Part shown: positions 16,494 through 25,409 of the stretch, piece after piece | Numbering within the stretch: the first letter of the stretch is position 1 | How the letters are laid out: every line of letters begins with the position of its first letter | DNA from: Nitrospina sp. | GTDB lineage: Bacteria > Nitrospinota > Nitrospinia > Nitrospinales > Nitrospinaceae | Assembly: GCA_020430445.1 (NCBI GenBank) | Contig: JAGQJZ010000008.1 | Span: forward strand, 1-53,600 | Direction of reading: 5' to 3' | DNA length: 53,600 nucleotides | Notes under the pieces: model-generated | The model's input: only the letters and a program-made list of their open reading frames with translations | Told to the model about the DNA's origin: nothing | Database searches by the model: none | Position numbers and translations under genes: made by a program

Positions 16494-18294
16494 AAACACG
16501 AAAATTTTGATCGCTGTTCTCGTGGTCTTCGTGGGAGTTGTGTTTTGGCTTCAATCTCCGGATTCGCTGAATCCGTTGGCCGGAAAGCCGGGCTCGCAGC
16601 AAAACGAGCACGCAGCGGATGGGCACGGGAATACAGAGCAAGGTGGGGGCGACCACGCGAAAGGAGATTCGCACGGCCATTCGGGAGGAGGGCATCTCTT
16701 TTTACAGGGCGATCTCAAGGTTCGGGTCACTCTGTTCGAAGGCGGCGGCCGCCCGGAGTTCCGCATTTTTCCGATGGATAAAACCGGGCGGGCCATCCCG
16801 TCGTCCGAAATCAAACTGCATGTCGAACTGGAACGGCTGGGTGGGTACACAGAAACATTTTCCTTTATCGAATCGAACGGTATGTTCCGCAGCCGTGAGG
16901 AAGTGGGCGAACCGCACTCCTTTGAAGTGCGCATTCGTGCCGAATGGAAAGGCGGGACCTACAACTGGAAATTTTCCCAGGTGGAGGCGCGCGCGGAAAT
17001 CAATGAAGACATGGCGCGGTTGTCGGGGATCGAAACGGCAAAAGCCAAACCCGGTTCCCTCAAGACTCTGGTGAGCCTGAACGGAGAGGTCGGGCTGGAT
17101 GAAAAACGAACCGCGCACGTGGTACCCGGCCTGGAGGCGGTGGTGAGAAAAGTTTACGCTCACCTGGGAGACCCGGTCACAAAAGGCGAAACGCTGGCGC
17201 TTCTGGACAGCCGCCAGCTTGCGGAGGCGAAGAGTCTCCATTTGAAAGCCTTGAAAATAACCGAACCTCTGCTGCTCGACCTGGAACGGGAAAAACTGAT
17301 CTACAAAAACACCACCCGCATGCTGGAACTCCTGCATGAAGACACCGACCTCGATTCCCTGACCGATCAACTGGATCAAATGGTACTGGGGGAATCCCGC
17401 GCCCGTCTGGTCCCGGCGTTCGCCAAAATGAAACAGACCCGGTCGGTGTATGAACGGGAAAAGAAACTGTTCGCCCGCAAGATTTCTCCGGAATCGGATT
17501 TTCTTTTGGCGGAGGAACAGTATCAGAGTGCGCGGGCGAATTATCATGCCCTGCGGGAAAAAATTGCCTACGACGGCAAACTGGCCCTCTTGGAAAAACA
17601 ACGCGCGTATGAAAAAGCCGATCTGGACGTGCAGATCTCGAAGCAGAAACTGTTGACCCTGGGTTTGCTGGTGGACGAGGTCGATAAGTTGAAAGAAAGC
17701 GACGAACAGTTTTTCACGCATTACCTTCTGCGCGCGCCGTTGACGGGGGAGATCATCCAGAAACACCTCGCGGTGGGAGAGGTCATCGGTCCGAATGTGG
17801 ACATTATTGTTGTGGCCGATTTGTCCGAGTTGTGGGTCAACATCGCCATTCCCGCCAAGGAACTGAATGCCGTGAAACTGGGGCAGAAGGTCCTCATCCA
17901 GGGCGACAATCCCGAATTGAAGGCTTCCGGTGTTCTCAGTTACATCGGTTCGGTGATCGACGAAAAAACGCGCACGGTGACGGGGCGGGTGGTGATCGGC
18001 AACCCCAAACGAATCTGGCGGCCGGGAATGTATGTCGGTGTCGATCTTTTAACGGATCAGACCGCAGTCGGCATCTCCGTCCCCGTGGAGGCCGTTCAGG
18101 AGTTGCGGGGCTGGAACGTGGTCTTCGTCAAATACGGCGACCTGTATGAAGCCCGCGTGGTGGAGCTTGGCAAAACCGACGGCAAGACTTACGAAATCCT
18201 GAAAGGTTTGCGGCCGGGTGAAACCTATGTTTCAAAAAACAGTTTTTCAGTCAAAGCCGAAATCGGCAAATCCGCCGCCACCCATTCGCATTGA
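16486..18294 (+). CDS. czcB: Periplasmic membrane-fusion protein of a heavy-metal RND pump
   Basis: A GTG start at 16486 follows AGGGAGG by a few bases and overlaps the end of czcC by 8 bases. This gives 602 residues; an upstream TTG/ATG reading of the same frame inside czcC is not needed. It has an N-terminal anchor helix (about 6-23), a His-rich linker (HAADGHGN, DHAKGDSHGHSGGGH) and a CzcB N-terminal beta domain. A lipoyl-like half (LEAVVRKVYAHLGDPVTKGE), a long helical hairpin (about 245-400), the second lipoyl half and a beta-barrel (LWVNIAIPAKELNAVKLGQKV) follow. It ends in THSH. It bridges CzcA and CzcC and may capture periplasmic metal through its His-rich stretches. Confidence 0.92.
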   Translation: MNKNTKILIAVLVVFVGVVFWLQSPDSLNPLAGKPGSQQNEHAADGHGNTEQGGGDHAKGDSHGHSGGGHLFLQGDLKVRVTLFEGGGRPEFRIFPMDKTGRAIPSSEIKLHVELERLGGYTETFSFIESNGMFRSREEVGEPHSFEVRIRAEWKGGTYNWKFSQVEARAEINEDMARLSGIETAKAKPGSLKTLVSLNGEVGLDEKRTAHVVPGLEAVVRKVYAHLGDPVTKGETLALLDSRQLAEAKSLHLKALKITEPLLLDLEREKLIYKNTTRMLELLHEDTDLDSLTDQLDQMVLGESRARLVPAFAKMKQTRSVYEREKKLFARKISPESDFLLAEEQYQSARANYHALREKIAYDGKLALLEKQRAYEKADLDVQISKQKLLTLGLLVDEVDKLKESDEQFFTHYLLRAPLTGEIIQKHLAVGEVIGPNVDIIVVADLSELWVNIAIPAKELNAVKLGQKVLIQGDNPELKASGVLSYIGSVIDEKTRTVTGRVVIGNPKRIWRPGMYVGVDLLTDQTAVGISVPVEAVQELRGWNVVFVKYGDLYEARVVELGKTDGKTYEILKGLRPGETYVSKNSFSVKAEIGKSAATHSH

Positions 18295-18302
18295 TAAGAA
18301 CC

Positions 18303-18329
18303 GGCCCGCTGCATCGGAGCGGGCCTTTT
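18303..18329 (+). terminator. Intrinsic terminator-like hairpin between czcB and czcA
   Basis: GGCCCGCT (18303-18310) pairs perfectly with AGCGGGCC (18318-18325) over a 7-base loop and is followed by TTTT. It sits 8 bases after the czcB stop and 37 bases before the czcA start. The short T-run suggests partial termination, so it may lower czcA transcription relative to czcCB. Confidence 0.6.
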
Positions 18330-18366
18330 GAGTTTCACCAACGTTTCATTAAAATCCGGCTATCAC

Positions 18367-21300
18367 ATGCTCGATCGCATTCTTGAATTTTCAATCCGCC
18401 AAAGGTTCTTCGTCATATTGGTGACGCTGGGTCTGGCGGTCTTGGGTGTTTACAATTTTCAGAAACTGCCCATCGACGCCTTGCCGGACATCACCAATGT
18501 CCAGGTGCAGATCAATACCGAAGCGCCGGGTTACTCGCCGCTGGAAGTGGAACAGCGCATCAGCTTTCCTCTGGAAACGGTCCTCGCGGGACTTCCCCGG
18601 CTGGAAGAAATGCGCTCGATCTCGCGTTACGGATTGTCCCAGCTCACGCTCGTTTTCAAAGACAAGACGGATATCTACTTCGCCCGGCAGGTGATCGCCA
18701 ATCGCCTCATGGAAGCCAAGGCCAGCCTGCCGACCGGACTGGAACCCATCATGGGTCCCATCGCCACGGGGCTGGGAGAAATTTTCATGTGGGTGGTTCA
18801 ATGGAAGGACGGACTCAGCCCCCGGAAGAATGAAATGGAATCGCTCATCCAGCTGCGCACCGCGCAGGACTGGATCGTGCGGCCGCAGCTTCGAAACGTG
18901 CCGGGTGTGGTCGAGGTCAACACCATTGGCGGCTACACCAAGCAGTTTCATGTGATGCCCGACCCGGCGAAATTGATGGCGTATCAGGTTTCATTCCGCG
19001 ACGTGGTGCAGGCGTTGATGAAAAACAATGAAAACATCGGCGCGGGTTATCTCGAGCATCAAGGCGAACAATACCTCATCCGCGCTCCGGGCCAGGTCAA
19101 GAGTATTGAGGACATCGAGCAGATCACCCTGGGAAGCTTTCGCGGCAATCCCATCCACATCCACGACGTAGCCGAGGTGAAGCTGGGCAAGGAACTCAGA
19201 ACCGGTGCGGGCACCCACAACGGTGACGAGGTCGTCATGGGCACGGTGTTCATGCTGAAAGGAGAAAACAGCCGCATCGTCTCCCGCCGGGTCGCGCAAA
19301 AACTGGAAGAAATCAACAAGACCCTGCCTCCCGGCATGGAAACGAAAACCATGTACGACCGCACCAAGCTGGTCAACGCCACGCTGACCACCGTGCGCAA
19401 TAACCTGCTTGAAGGCGCGTTGTTTGTCATCGTCGTGCTGTTTCTCCTGCTGAAAAATTTTCGCGCCGCTCTCATCACGGCCCTGGTGATTCCCCTGTCG
19501 ATGCTTCTGGCGGTCACCGGCATGGTCGAGAACCAGGTGAGCGGCAACCTGCTCAGCCTGGGCGCGATCGATTTCGGCATCATTGTCGACAGCGCCGTCA
19601 TCATCGTGGAAAACTGCCTGCGCCGGCTCGAAGAGGAGCGCAAAAGAACGGGCCAGCCGCTCGATCGCGCGGCGCGGGACACCATCGTCCGCCAGGCTTC
19701 CCGCGAAGTGGTTCGCCCGAGTATCTTCGGCGCCAGCATCATCATGGTCGTGTACCTGCCCATCCTGACCCTCACCGGTATCGAGGGCAAGATGTTCCAG
19801 CCCATGGCCTTCACCGTGCTCGCCGCGCTGGCGGGCGCGCTGCTCCTTTCGCTGACGTTCATCCCCGCCATGATCGCGCAGTTTGTTGTGGCGGGCGCGC
19901 ACGAAAATAAAACACCGGTGCTGGATTCGGTCAAGGGCGGTTACCTGAACGTCCTCCAATGGATTCTGCTGCGGCGTCCTTTCGTTTTCACTTTGGCCGG
20001 ATTGCTGGTCGGGTTTTGTGTGTGGATCGGGCTGCATCTGGGACAGGAGTTCGTGCCCACGCTCGACGAACGCGACATGGCGGTGCACGCTCTGCGCATA
20101 CCCGGGACCAGCTTGAGCCAGGCGGTGAAGATGCAGCACCACCTCGAAAAGGAATTTTCGAAGCTCCCCGAGATCAGTTACGTGTTCTCCAAGATCGGCA
20201 CGGCGGACATCGCCACCGATCCCATGCCGCCGAGCGTGGCCGACACCTTTGTCATGCTCAAGCCGAGGGAGGAATGGCCCAACCCGCGTCTCAGCCGCGA
20301 GGAGCTGGTCGAAAAATTCGAAAAAGAGGTGCGCTTCATTCCCGGCAACAAGTACGAATTCACACAGCCGATCCAGATGCGGTTCAATGAACTGATCGCC
20401 GGCGTGCGCGCGGATGTCGCGGTGAAAATTCACGGTGACGATCTGGACACCCTGGTGCAACTGGGCGACCGGATAACGGAGGTTCTGTCGGGCGTTCCGG
20501 GCGCGCAGGACGTCCGGCCCGAGCAGGTGACGGGACTTCCCGTGCTGACCCTCAAGCTGCGGCGCAACGATCTCGCCCGTCTGGGATACAACGTTTCGGA
20601 AGTGCAGGAGATGATTCAGATCGCGCTGGCCGGAGTCACGGCGGGGAGGGTGTACCAGGGCGACCGGCAGTTCGAACTGGTGGTGCGCCTGCCGGAAGAA
20701 TTGAGAAGCCGGATTCCTTATCTGAAACGGCTGCCGCTCCCCCGTCCGGAAAAGCTGGCCGCCGCCCGCGTGGGTCAGGTCGCCCAGATGCTGAACCCGC
20801 ACAAGGAGATCGCCACCTCGATCCCCCTCGGCGCGGTGGCGGATATTGAAATCGTCAAGGGACCCAACCAGATCAGCCGTGAAAACCTGAAGCGGCGCCT
20901 CGTCGTTTCCGCCAATGTGCGGGGACAGGACCTCGGCTCCTTTGTTGAAGCGGCGCAGAAGGCGATCGCGGAGCAGGTCACCATTCCGCCCGGTTACTGG
21001 CTGTCATGGGGCGGCCAGTTCGAACACCTCATCTCAGCCGCCCAGCGGTTGAAGATCGTCGTGCCCATTGCGCTGGCGCTGATTTTCATCTTCCTGTTCT
21101 TCGCCGTCCGGTCGGTGACGCAGGCGTTGATTATTTTCACCGGCGTGCCGCTGGCGCTCACCGGCGGCGTGCTGTTTCTGTGGATGCGCGGCATTCCTTT
21201 TTCGATTTCTGCGGCGGTGGGGTTCATCGCCCTGTCCGGCGTGGCCGTGTTGAACGGACTGGTGCTGATCTCGTTTATCAACAAATTGCTGGAAGAGGGG

Positions 21301-21567
21301 ATGGACCTGAAACAGGCGATTTTGAAGGGCTGCGAGACGCGCCTGCGTCCCATTCTGATGACCGCGCTCGTGGCTTCACTCGGCTTCGTGCCCATGGCGC
21401 TGGCGACCGGGACCGGAGCGGAAGTGCAGCGTCCTCTCGCCACCGTGGTCATCGGCGGTATCCTGTCTTCGACGGCTCTGACGCTGCTGCTTCTACCCGC
21501 GTTCGTGTACAGCGTGCAGAAAGTTCGACAAACGAGAAACGCATCTCCCGATTCAGTGGTTTCCTGA
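18367..21567 (+). CDS. czcA: Heavy-metal-efflux RND transporter (CzcA type)
   Basis: I use ATG 18367 (MLDRILEFSIRQRFF), the normal CzcA N-terminus; a TTG 39 bases upstream lies in the hairpin tail and is unlikely. The 1066-residue protein has 12 membrane helices and two large periplasmic loops. TM4 reads DFGIIVDSAVIIVEN with D402, D408 and E415. These are the proton-relay acids of HME-RND pumps and fall on the numbers used for Cupriavidus CzcA. LPDITNVQVQINTEAPGYSP near the start is typical of HME pumps. It exports divalent cations by proton antiport; the exact metal (Zn/Co/Ni/Cd or Cu) is not proven. The next gene converges, with only 5 bases between them. Confidence 0.94.
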   Translation: MLDRILEFSIRQRFFVILVTLGLAVLGVYNFQKLPIDALPDITNVQVQINTEAPGYSPLEVEQRISFPLETVLAGLPRLEEMRSISRYGLSQLTLVFKDKTDIYFARQVIANRLMEAKASLPTGLEPIMGPIATGLGEIFMWVVQWKDGLSPRKNEMESLIQLRTAQDWIVRPQLRNVPGVVEVNTIGGYTKQFHVMPDPAKLMAYQVSFRDVVQALMKNNENIGAGYLEHQGEQYLIRAPGQVKSIEDIEQITLGSFRGNPIHIHDVAEVKLGKELRTGAGTHNGDEVVMGTVFMLKGENSRIVSRRVAQKLEEINKTLPPGMETKTMYDRTKLVNATLTTVRNNLLEGALFVIVVLFLLLKNFRAALITALVIPLSMLLAVTGMVENQVSGNLLSLGAIDFGIIVDSAVIIVENCLRRLEEERKRTGQPLDRAARDTIVRQASREVVRPSIFGASIIMVVYLPILTLTGIEGKMFQPMAFTVLAALAGALLLSLTFIPAMIAQFVVAGAHENKTPVLDSVKGGYLNVLQWILLRRPFVFTLAGLLVGFCVWIGLHLGQEFVPTLDERDMAVHALRIPGTSLSQAVKMQHHLEKEFSKLPEISYVFSKIGTADIATDPMPPSVADTFVMLKPREEWPNPRLSREELVEKFEKEVRFIPGNKYEFTQPIQMRFNELIAGVRADVAVKIHGDDLDTLVQLGDRITEVLSGVPGAQDVRPEQVTGLPVLTLKLRRNDLARLGYNVSEVQEMIQIALAGVTAGRVYQGDRQFELVVRLPEELRSRIPYLKRLPLPRPEKLAAARVGQVAQMLNPHKEIATSIPLGAVADIEIVKGPNQISRENLKRRLVVSANVRGQDLGSFVEAAQKAIAEQVTIPPGYWLSWGGQFEHLISAAQRLKIVVPIALALIFIFLFFAVRSVTQALIIFTGVPLALTGGVLFLWMRGIPFSISAAVGFIALSGVAVLNGLVLISFINKLLEEGMDLKQAILKGCETRLRPILMTALVASLGFVPMALATGTGAEVQRPLATVVIGGILSSTALTLLLLPAFVYSVQKVRQTRNASPDSVVS

Positions 21568-21572
21568 TCCAT

Positions 21573-21881
21573 TCATTTCGCGGTGGAATCCGGATCTGCA
21601 GTGGAGGAGCCGGCCTTGGCCTTTGGCCGATTTTTCATGGCCATCAAAACAGCCTCGAGGTGTTTTTCTTCCGTCAGGATTTTATCCAGCTTTTCCTGAA
21701 TTTCCTGAACGCCCATGCTGTTGCGGTAGCTCAGGATGATGAGTTTGACTGAAACCAGGAATACGGCTGTTTCCAGAAGCAGGTCGTGGGTCAATCCTTT
21801 TGAGAAAAGCGCGGCGATGAACAGCACCAGTGTGATCAGAATCACCAGGATGTTGGCCTTGCCCAGATGTTTTATTTTCAT
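21573..21881 (-). CDS. Small two-helix membrane protein
   Basis: The ATG at 21881 follows AGGA by 7 bases and lies one base after the stop of the upstream DUF2339 gene, so the two are probably co-translated. The 102-residue product has two hydrophobic segments (about 9-25 and 33-51). A predicted coiled coil follows (VQEIQEKLDKILTEEKHLEAVLMAMK), then a charged tail. I do not recognise a family. Its pairing with the DUF2339 protein suggests a shared membrane role, but none can be named. Confidence 0.7.
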   Translation of the reverse strand: MKIKHLGKANILVILITLVLFIAALFSKGLTHDLLLETAVFLVSVKLIILSYRNSMGVQEIQEKLDKILTEEKHLEAVLMAMKNRPKAKAGSSTADPDSTAK

Positions 21882-21882
21882 C

Positions 21883-23727
21883 TCAAGTCCTTTTCCATAA
21901 ATCACGGACCTTGGTGCTCAGTGCGAGGAACGCGGCGCCGATACCGAGGAACAACAGGATACGCCATATCGTGTCGAGGTGTTTGAGGTCGACCGCGAGC
22001 AGTTTCACCGCCACCACCAGCAACGTGATAAATCCGGCCTGAAACAGATCGGAGGCGTTGCGGCGCAATCCGGCGACGAACAACGCCGTGCCCTGAATTC
22101 CCCAGGCGATGGACACCCAGCCGTTGCCGTTGGGGAGCGACGCGATCTCGCGAACCCACCAGCCCATCAGGCCGATGTATGCGGCCAGCAGGTAGACCCG
22201 TCTGCTGTCTTTTTCGTCAAGGCAGAACGCGGAATAGACAAAGAGCGCGAGCACGGCAAGGTCTGTCAAGGCTTGCGGGTTGAGGATGCGCGGGTAGCGT
22301 ATATTTTCGAGTCCCACCCGCGCGGCCAGCCACACTGCAATGAGAAAAAACAAAACGTGGCCCGCCGTGCGCAGGAAGCGGAGGTTGAGTTTTTTGCCGC
22401 AGGCGTGCAAGGCGGCCAGCTCCAGGGCGAAGGTGAAGATGAGTGTGTCGCCTTCGAACAGGTACACGAACGACAGGGTCGCCAGAACCGTGGCGGCCAC
22501 TGTGTTGAGCCAGCCCAGCGTTGGCATCTCATGCATGAAAAAGCGCGCCGCCGCGCCATAGGCTGCCGCCCCTCCCAGCAGGAAGAAGCCCCAGGTGGTT
22601 TCATCCAACCGCCACACCTGCGTGGACAAAAAGAACGCGACGAGGGCGCTGCCAAGCGTGGCGATGGGCAGGTGCGCGACGACCTCGTCCCAGGAAAACG
22701 GGGAAGGCGACTCTTCTTCGTTTCCTTCACGCGATCGCGAGAGCGGTGCCGCTGGCGCGTCTTCCCTTGTGTAGCGCAATTGCGCTGTCCACCAGAATCC
22801 CAGCCAGGTCAGGACGAGCCCCGCCTGCAGGGCGATGCGATGGTTCAGGGAGCGTGAAAAACCCGTGGGCAACGCGTCCAGCGCCACGAAGTGCACTCCC
22901 CATCCGCCGATGAAGGACGCATAGAAAAGCGACGGCCAGCCTTTGAGCAGAAAAATCGCCCACGCGCCTGCGAGCAGCAGGCAGGTGTAGGCTTCGAGTC
23001 CCGTGATGTTTCCGGAGCCGCTGCGGAGGAGAAACGGCGTCGCCAGGCCGCCGAGTAGGGCGACGGTTGAAAGAGAGGCGAATTCCTGCCGCAACGACAG
23101 CACGATGCCGCCGGCGGTGACCGCTGCCATATAGAGGAACGCCACCGGATGTGGCAGGAGACCGTACATCTGGTAGGCGGCAAAACCGACGATGTAGAAG
23201 GCGGCGATGCCTCCGCCCTGCAGGATCTGGCTCTGGAGCGCGCGAGATTCGCGTTTGCGGTGGCCGATGGCGACGAGCGTGCCGCCGACCGCCGCGCCCA
23301 TCAGGAGGCGTATGGCGGGGGTGATCCAGCCGCGGTCGATGGAATATTTGACGAGGAAGACGACGCCGAGAAGCAGCAGGCCGATGCCGATGCGGCTCAG
23401 CCAGGTCTCGCCTGTGTCCATCGGAGAGTCGGCGGGCTCTGTCGCCCGAGTATCTTTGGGTGTGTCCAGTTGCGGGATGTAAGGCCGGCGTGGAGGTTTT
23501 TTGGGCGGCTTCTTTTCCGGTGTCTGTTCGTACCAGGGAATGGAGTCGGAAAAATCGAGATCCGTTTCAGGTACAACCGGTTGCCGGGGGGGCGGGGGTG
23601 GCGCCGGTTCGGGGCTGGAATCGCGCAACTGCGTTTTGAGATCGGCGACCTCCCGGTTGAGGTCGCGGACCATTGATTCGAGATGTTCGATACGTGCTTT
23701 CAGCGGTTCCAGTCCATCGCGATCCAT
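21883..23727 (-). CDS. DUF2339 polytopic membrane protein
   Basis: A 614-residue protein with an N-terminal coiled coil (about 5-37), a proline- and charge-rich linker (40-105) and then many hydrophobic helices. It contains the DUF2339 signature (GETWLSRIGIGLLLLGVVFLVKYSIDRGWITP, ALQGGG-like LQGGGIAAFYIVGFAAYQMYGLL, LGGLATPFLL). Function of the family is unknown. It is shorter than many members, with fewer C-terminal helices, but the frame is intact. The leader upstream holds paired inverted repeats (23764-23819). Confidence 0.85.
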   Translation of the reverse strand: MDRDGLEPLKARIEHLESMVRDLNREVADLKTQLRDSSPEPAPPPPPRQPVVPETDLDFSDSIPWYEQTPEKKPPKKPPRRPYIPQLDTPKDTRATEPADSPMDTGETWLSRIGIGLLLLGVVFLVKYSIDRGWITPAIRLLMGAAVGGTLVAIGHRKRESRALQSQILQGGGIAAFYIVGFAAYQMYGLLPHPVAFLYMAAVTAGGIVLSLRQEFASLSTVALLGGLATPFLLRSGSGNITGLEAYTCLLLAGAWAIFLLKGWPSLFYASFIGGWGVHFVALDALPTGFSRSLNHRIALQAGLVLTWLGFWWTAQLRYTREDAPAAPLSRSREGNEEESPSPFSWDEVVAHLPIATLGSALVAFFLSTQVWRLDETTWGFFLLGGAAAYGAAARFFMHEMPTLGWLNTVAATVLATLSFVYLFEGDTLIFTFALELAALHACGKKLNLRFLRTAGHVLFFLIAVWLAARVGLENIRYPRILNPQALTDLAVLALFVYSAFCLDEKDSRRVYLLAAYIGLMGWWVREIASLPNGNGWVSIAWGIQGTALFVAGLRRNASDLFQAGFITLLVVAVKLLAVDLKHLDTIWRILLFLGIGAAFLALSTKVRDLWKRT

Positions 23728-23763
23728 ACGGGTTCCCGAAAACGGAAAATAAGAAGGCGCAGG

Positions 23764-23819
23764 CTATTAATTAGAGGTAACACAACCCGCGCCGCCTGAC
23801 AATTAATAGGACCTCTAAT
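23764..23819 (-). promoter_or_regulatory. Interleaved inverted repeats in the DUF2339 leader
   Basis: Read on the minus strand, the arms are ATTAGAGGT, c, CTATTAATT, a 22-base spacer rich in G and C, and then ACCTCTAAT running into AATTAATAG. Two perfect 9-bp stems are therefore possible in A-B-A'-B' order. They must form a pseudoknot or compete. The element lies 37-92 bases before the DUF2339 start. Its function is unknown. Confidence 0.45.
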
Positions 23820-23902
23820 ACTTCATATTTTTTTGGCAATTCCAGGCCTGGAAAGCCGGACCTGCCGTCGCTGTGTGTTTTGAGAGGTGCTTGAATAGAG
23901 GA

Positions 23903-25399
23903 TCAAAAAGAAAGCGTGACCGCGATGTAGGAGTAGGTGCTGTCGCCCTGGCGCGGACCGTTGGGAACCGTGTCCTGGAAATCGCCGTCGAGGCGATGCG
24001 CCACGCCGCCTTCCAGCCAGATATTCGAGGTTGCCTGCCAGGAACCGGAAAGGTACACCAGTTGCCCGAGGAAGGAGCCCGACGCGCCGCTGGCATCGCG
24101 CAGGCCGGAGTTGCCCGCCCAGACTGCGGTGTCGGACGCCAGCCAAAAGGCGCGGTAGTGCACCGTGGCCTTGAGCGTGCGATGCGGTTTGAATGAAAAC
24201 TTCACGCCGGGGCCGGAGATGTTCGAACGGGTGAAGGGACGGTGCATGCTGGTGGGGCCGTAGTCGAACACGCTGGCGCCGAACAGGGAGAAGAAGCTGC
24301 CATTCGTTCCATCGTCCGGCCGGGCGTCGCCGCTGGCGTGGTCGTATTGCAGGATCAGCCGGGGCGTCCACGCCCGATCAAACGTGTAGCCCACTTCGGC
24401 GTGGTGGAAATAGGCGAAGTGATCCAGATCCCGCGTGTCCGTGGGCGCGGTGGTGGCGCGTGACGTGCCGAACTGGAAAGCGCTTTCCCATTCGTAGTCG
24501 AATCCGCCGGCACGGCTGGGGCGATAAAGACGGAAGCCGGGCGTGAACAGTTGCCGGTTGTTGGTGGCGAGTGCCGGGCTGTCGTCTTCATGATAGCCGA
24601 ACAGGTAGACCTCGCCCTTGCCGTCCCACGGCAGATGAGGCGAGGCGGCGAACAGGCCCCAGAGCATGCGGTCGAAGGTTTCTTCATCGAACGCCGTATC
24701 GTTTTGCAACAGACGCGCGGCCGCCGCCGGTTCGCGGTTCACCGGCAGGGAAAACATCGCCCGCAGGGTCTCGCCGGATCGCGCCTGCCAGAGCGCGTCG
24801 ATTCCCGTGAAAGCGTTTTTGGTGTTGCGGTAGCGGTTGCGCGCCACCAGTCGCCGCCTGCCGAAGTCCATGGTGATGCGGCCCGCGCGCACGAGGCTCT
24901 GACTGCCGTCCTGGAATAAACCGTCCGCCGTCCATTGCAGGTTGGCTTCCAGAAGTTCCGCCGCGTTGACGATGGTGGTGTTGACCACCGATCCGGAGTC
25001 ATTGAGTTCCGCCCGCGAGTCCTGCATTTCCAGTTGAACGGCAAACCGCCGATGCAGGCGCAGCGTGGCCTGGGCCAGCGTGCGCAGGGAGATCACCTGG
25101 TCGCTGCCGTCGCCGCCACGGCGGAAAGCGCGGTCGAGCGTCTCGTAGCGCGTGCGCTGCTGGACCGACAGGGAAAACCAGTCCGGCAGGTAGCCACTTT
25201 TGTTGAGAGTGAAGGCGGGGTCGGGACCGAGTCCCCGATCATTATAGACGTAAGGTTTTAGCGCTGATGGCGCCGGGGTCTTCTCTTTTCCAGTCTCCTG
25301 AGCCTGCAGGACGCCGGGGGAGAACAACAGGACGAGAAACAGAGATTGGACAATATTTTGAACACGCCAACATGCGGGGGAAGTCGATCGTCGGAACAT
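23903..25399 (-). CDS. Alginate-export (AlgE-like) family outer-membrane beta-barrel
   Basis: I use ATG 25399; a start 60 bases upstream would overlap modA. The product is 498 residues with a signal peptide ending near VLQA-QE. It contains the alginate-export family pattern: RTRYETLDRAFRRG, ISLRTLAQATLRLHRRFAVQLEMQDSRA, VRAGRITMDFGRRRLVARNRYRN, and alternating strands finishing YSYIAVTLSF with a terminal Phe typical of outer-membrane barrels. Members are often generic porins rather than alginate exporters, and there are no alginate biosynthesis genes here. The modA gene ends 10 bases before it on the same strand, so a substrate-specific porin co-expressed with molybdate uptake is possible. 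Confidence 0.82.
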   Translation of the reverse strand: MFRRSTSPACWRVQNIVQSLFLVLLFSPGVLQAQETGKEKTPAPSALKPYVYNDRGLGPDPAFTLNKSGYLPDWFSLSVQQRTRYETLDRAFRRGGDGSDQVISLRTLAQATLRLHRRFAVQLEMQDSRAELNDSGSVVNTTIVNAAELLEANLQWTADGLFQDGSQSLVRAGRITMDFGRRRLVARNRYRNTKNAFTGIDALWQARSGETLRAMFSLPVNREPAAAARLLQNDTAFDEETFDRMLWGLFAASPHLPWDGKGEVYLFGYHEDDSPALATNNRQLFTPGFRLYRPSRAGGFDYEWESAFQFGTSRATTAPTDTRDLDHFAYFHHAEVGYTFDRAWTPRLILQYDHASGDARPDDGTNGSFFSLFGASVFDYGPTSMHRPFTRSNISGPGVKFSFKPHRTLKATVHYRAFWLASDTAVWAGNSGLRDASGASGSFLGQLVYLSGSWQATSNIWLEGGVAHRLDGDFQDTVPNGPRQGDSTYSYIAVTLSF

Positions 25400-25409
25400 G
25401 AGCCTTGCC

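Noticed and set aside
18991-20802. 603-codon open frame opposite czcA
   Set aside because: Long but fully inside and opposite the CzcA gene, with no recognisable domains.
23821-23860. TTCCAGGCCTGGAA palindrome as a terminator for the barrel gene
   Set aside because: The T-run lies on the wrong side for the minus-strand transcript (it would be a run of A), so it does not fit an intrinsic terminator.
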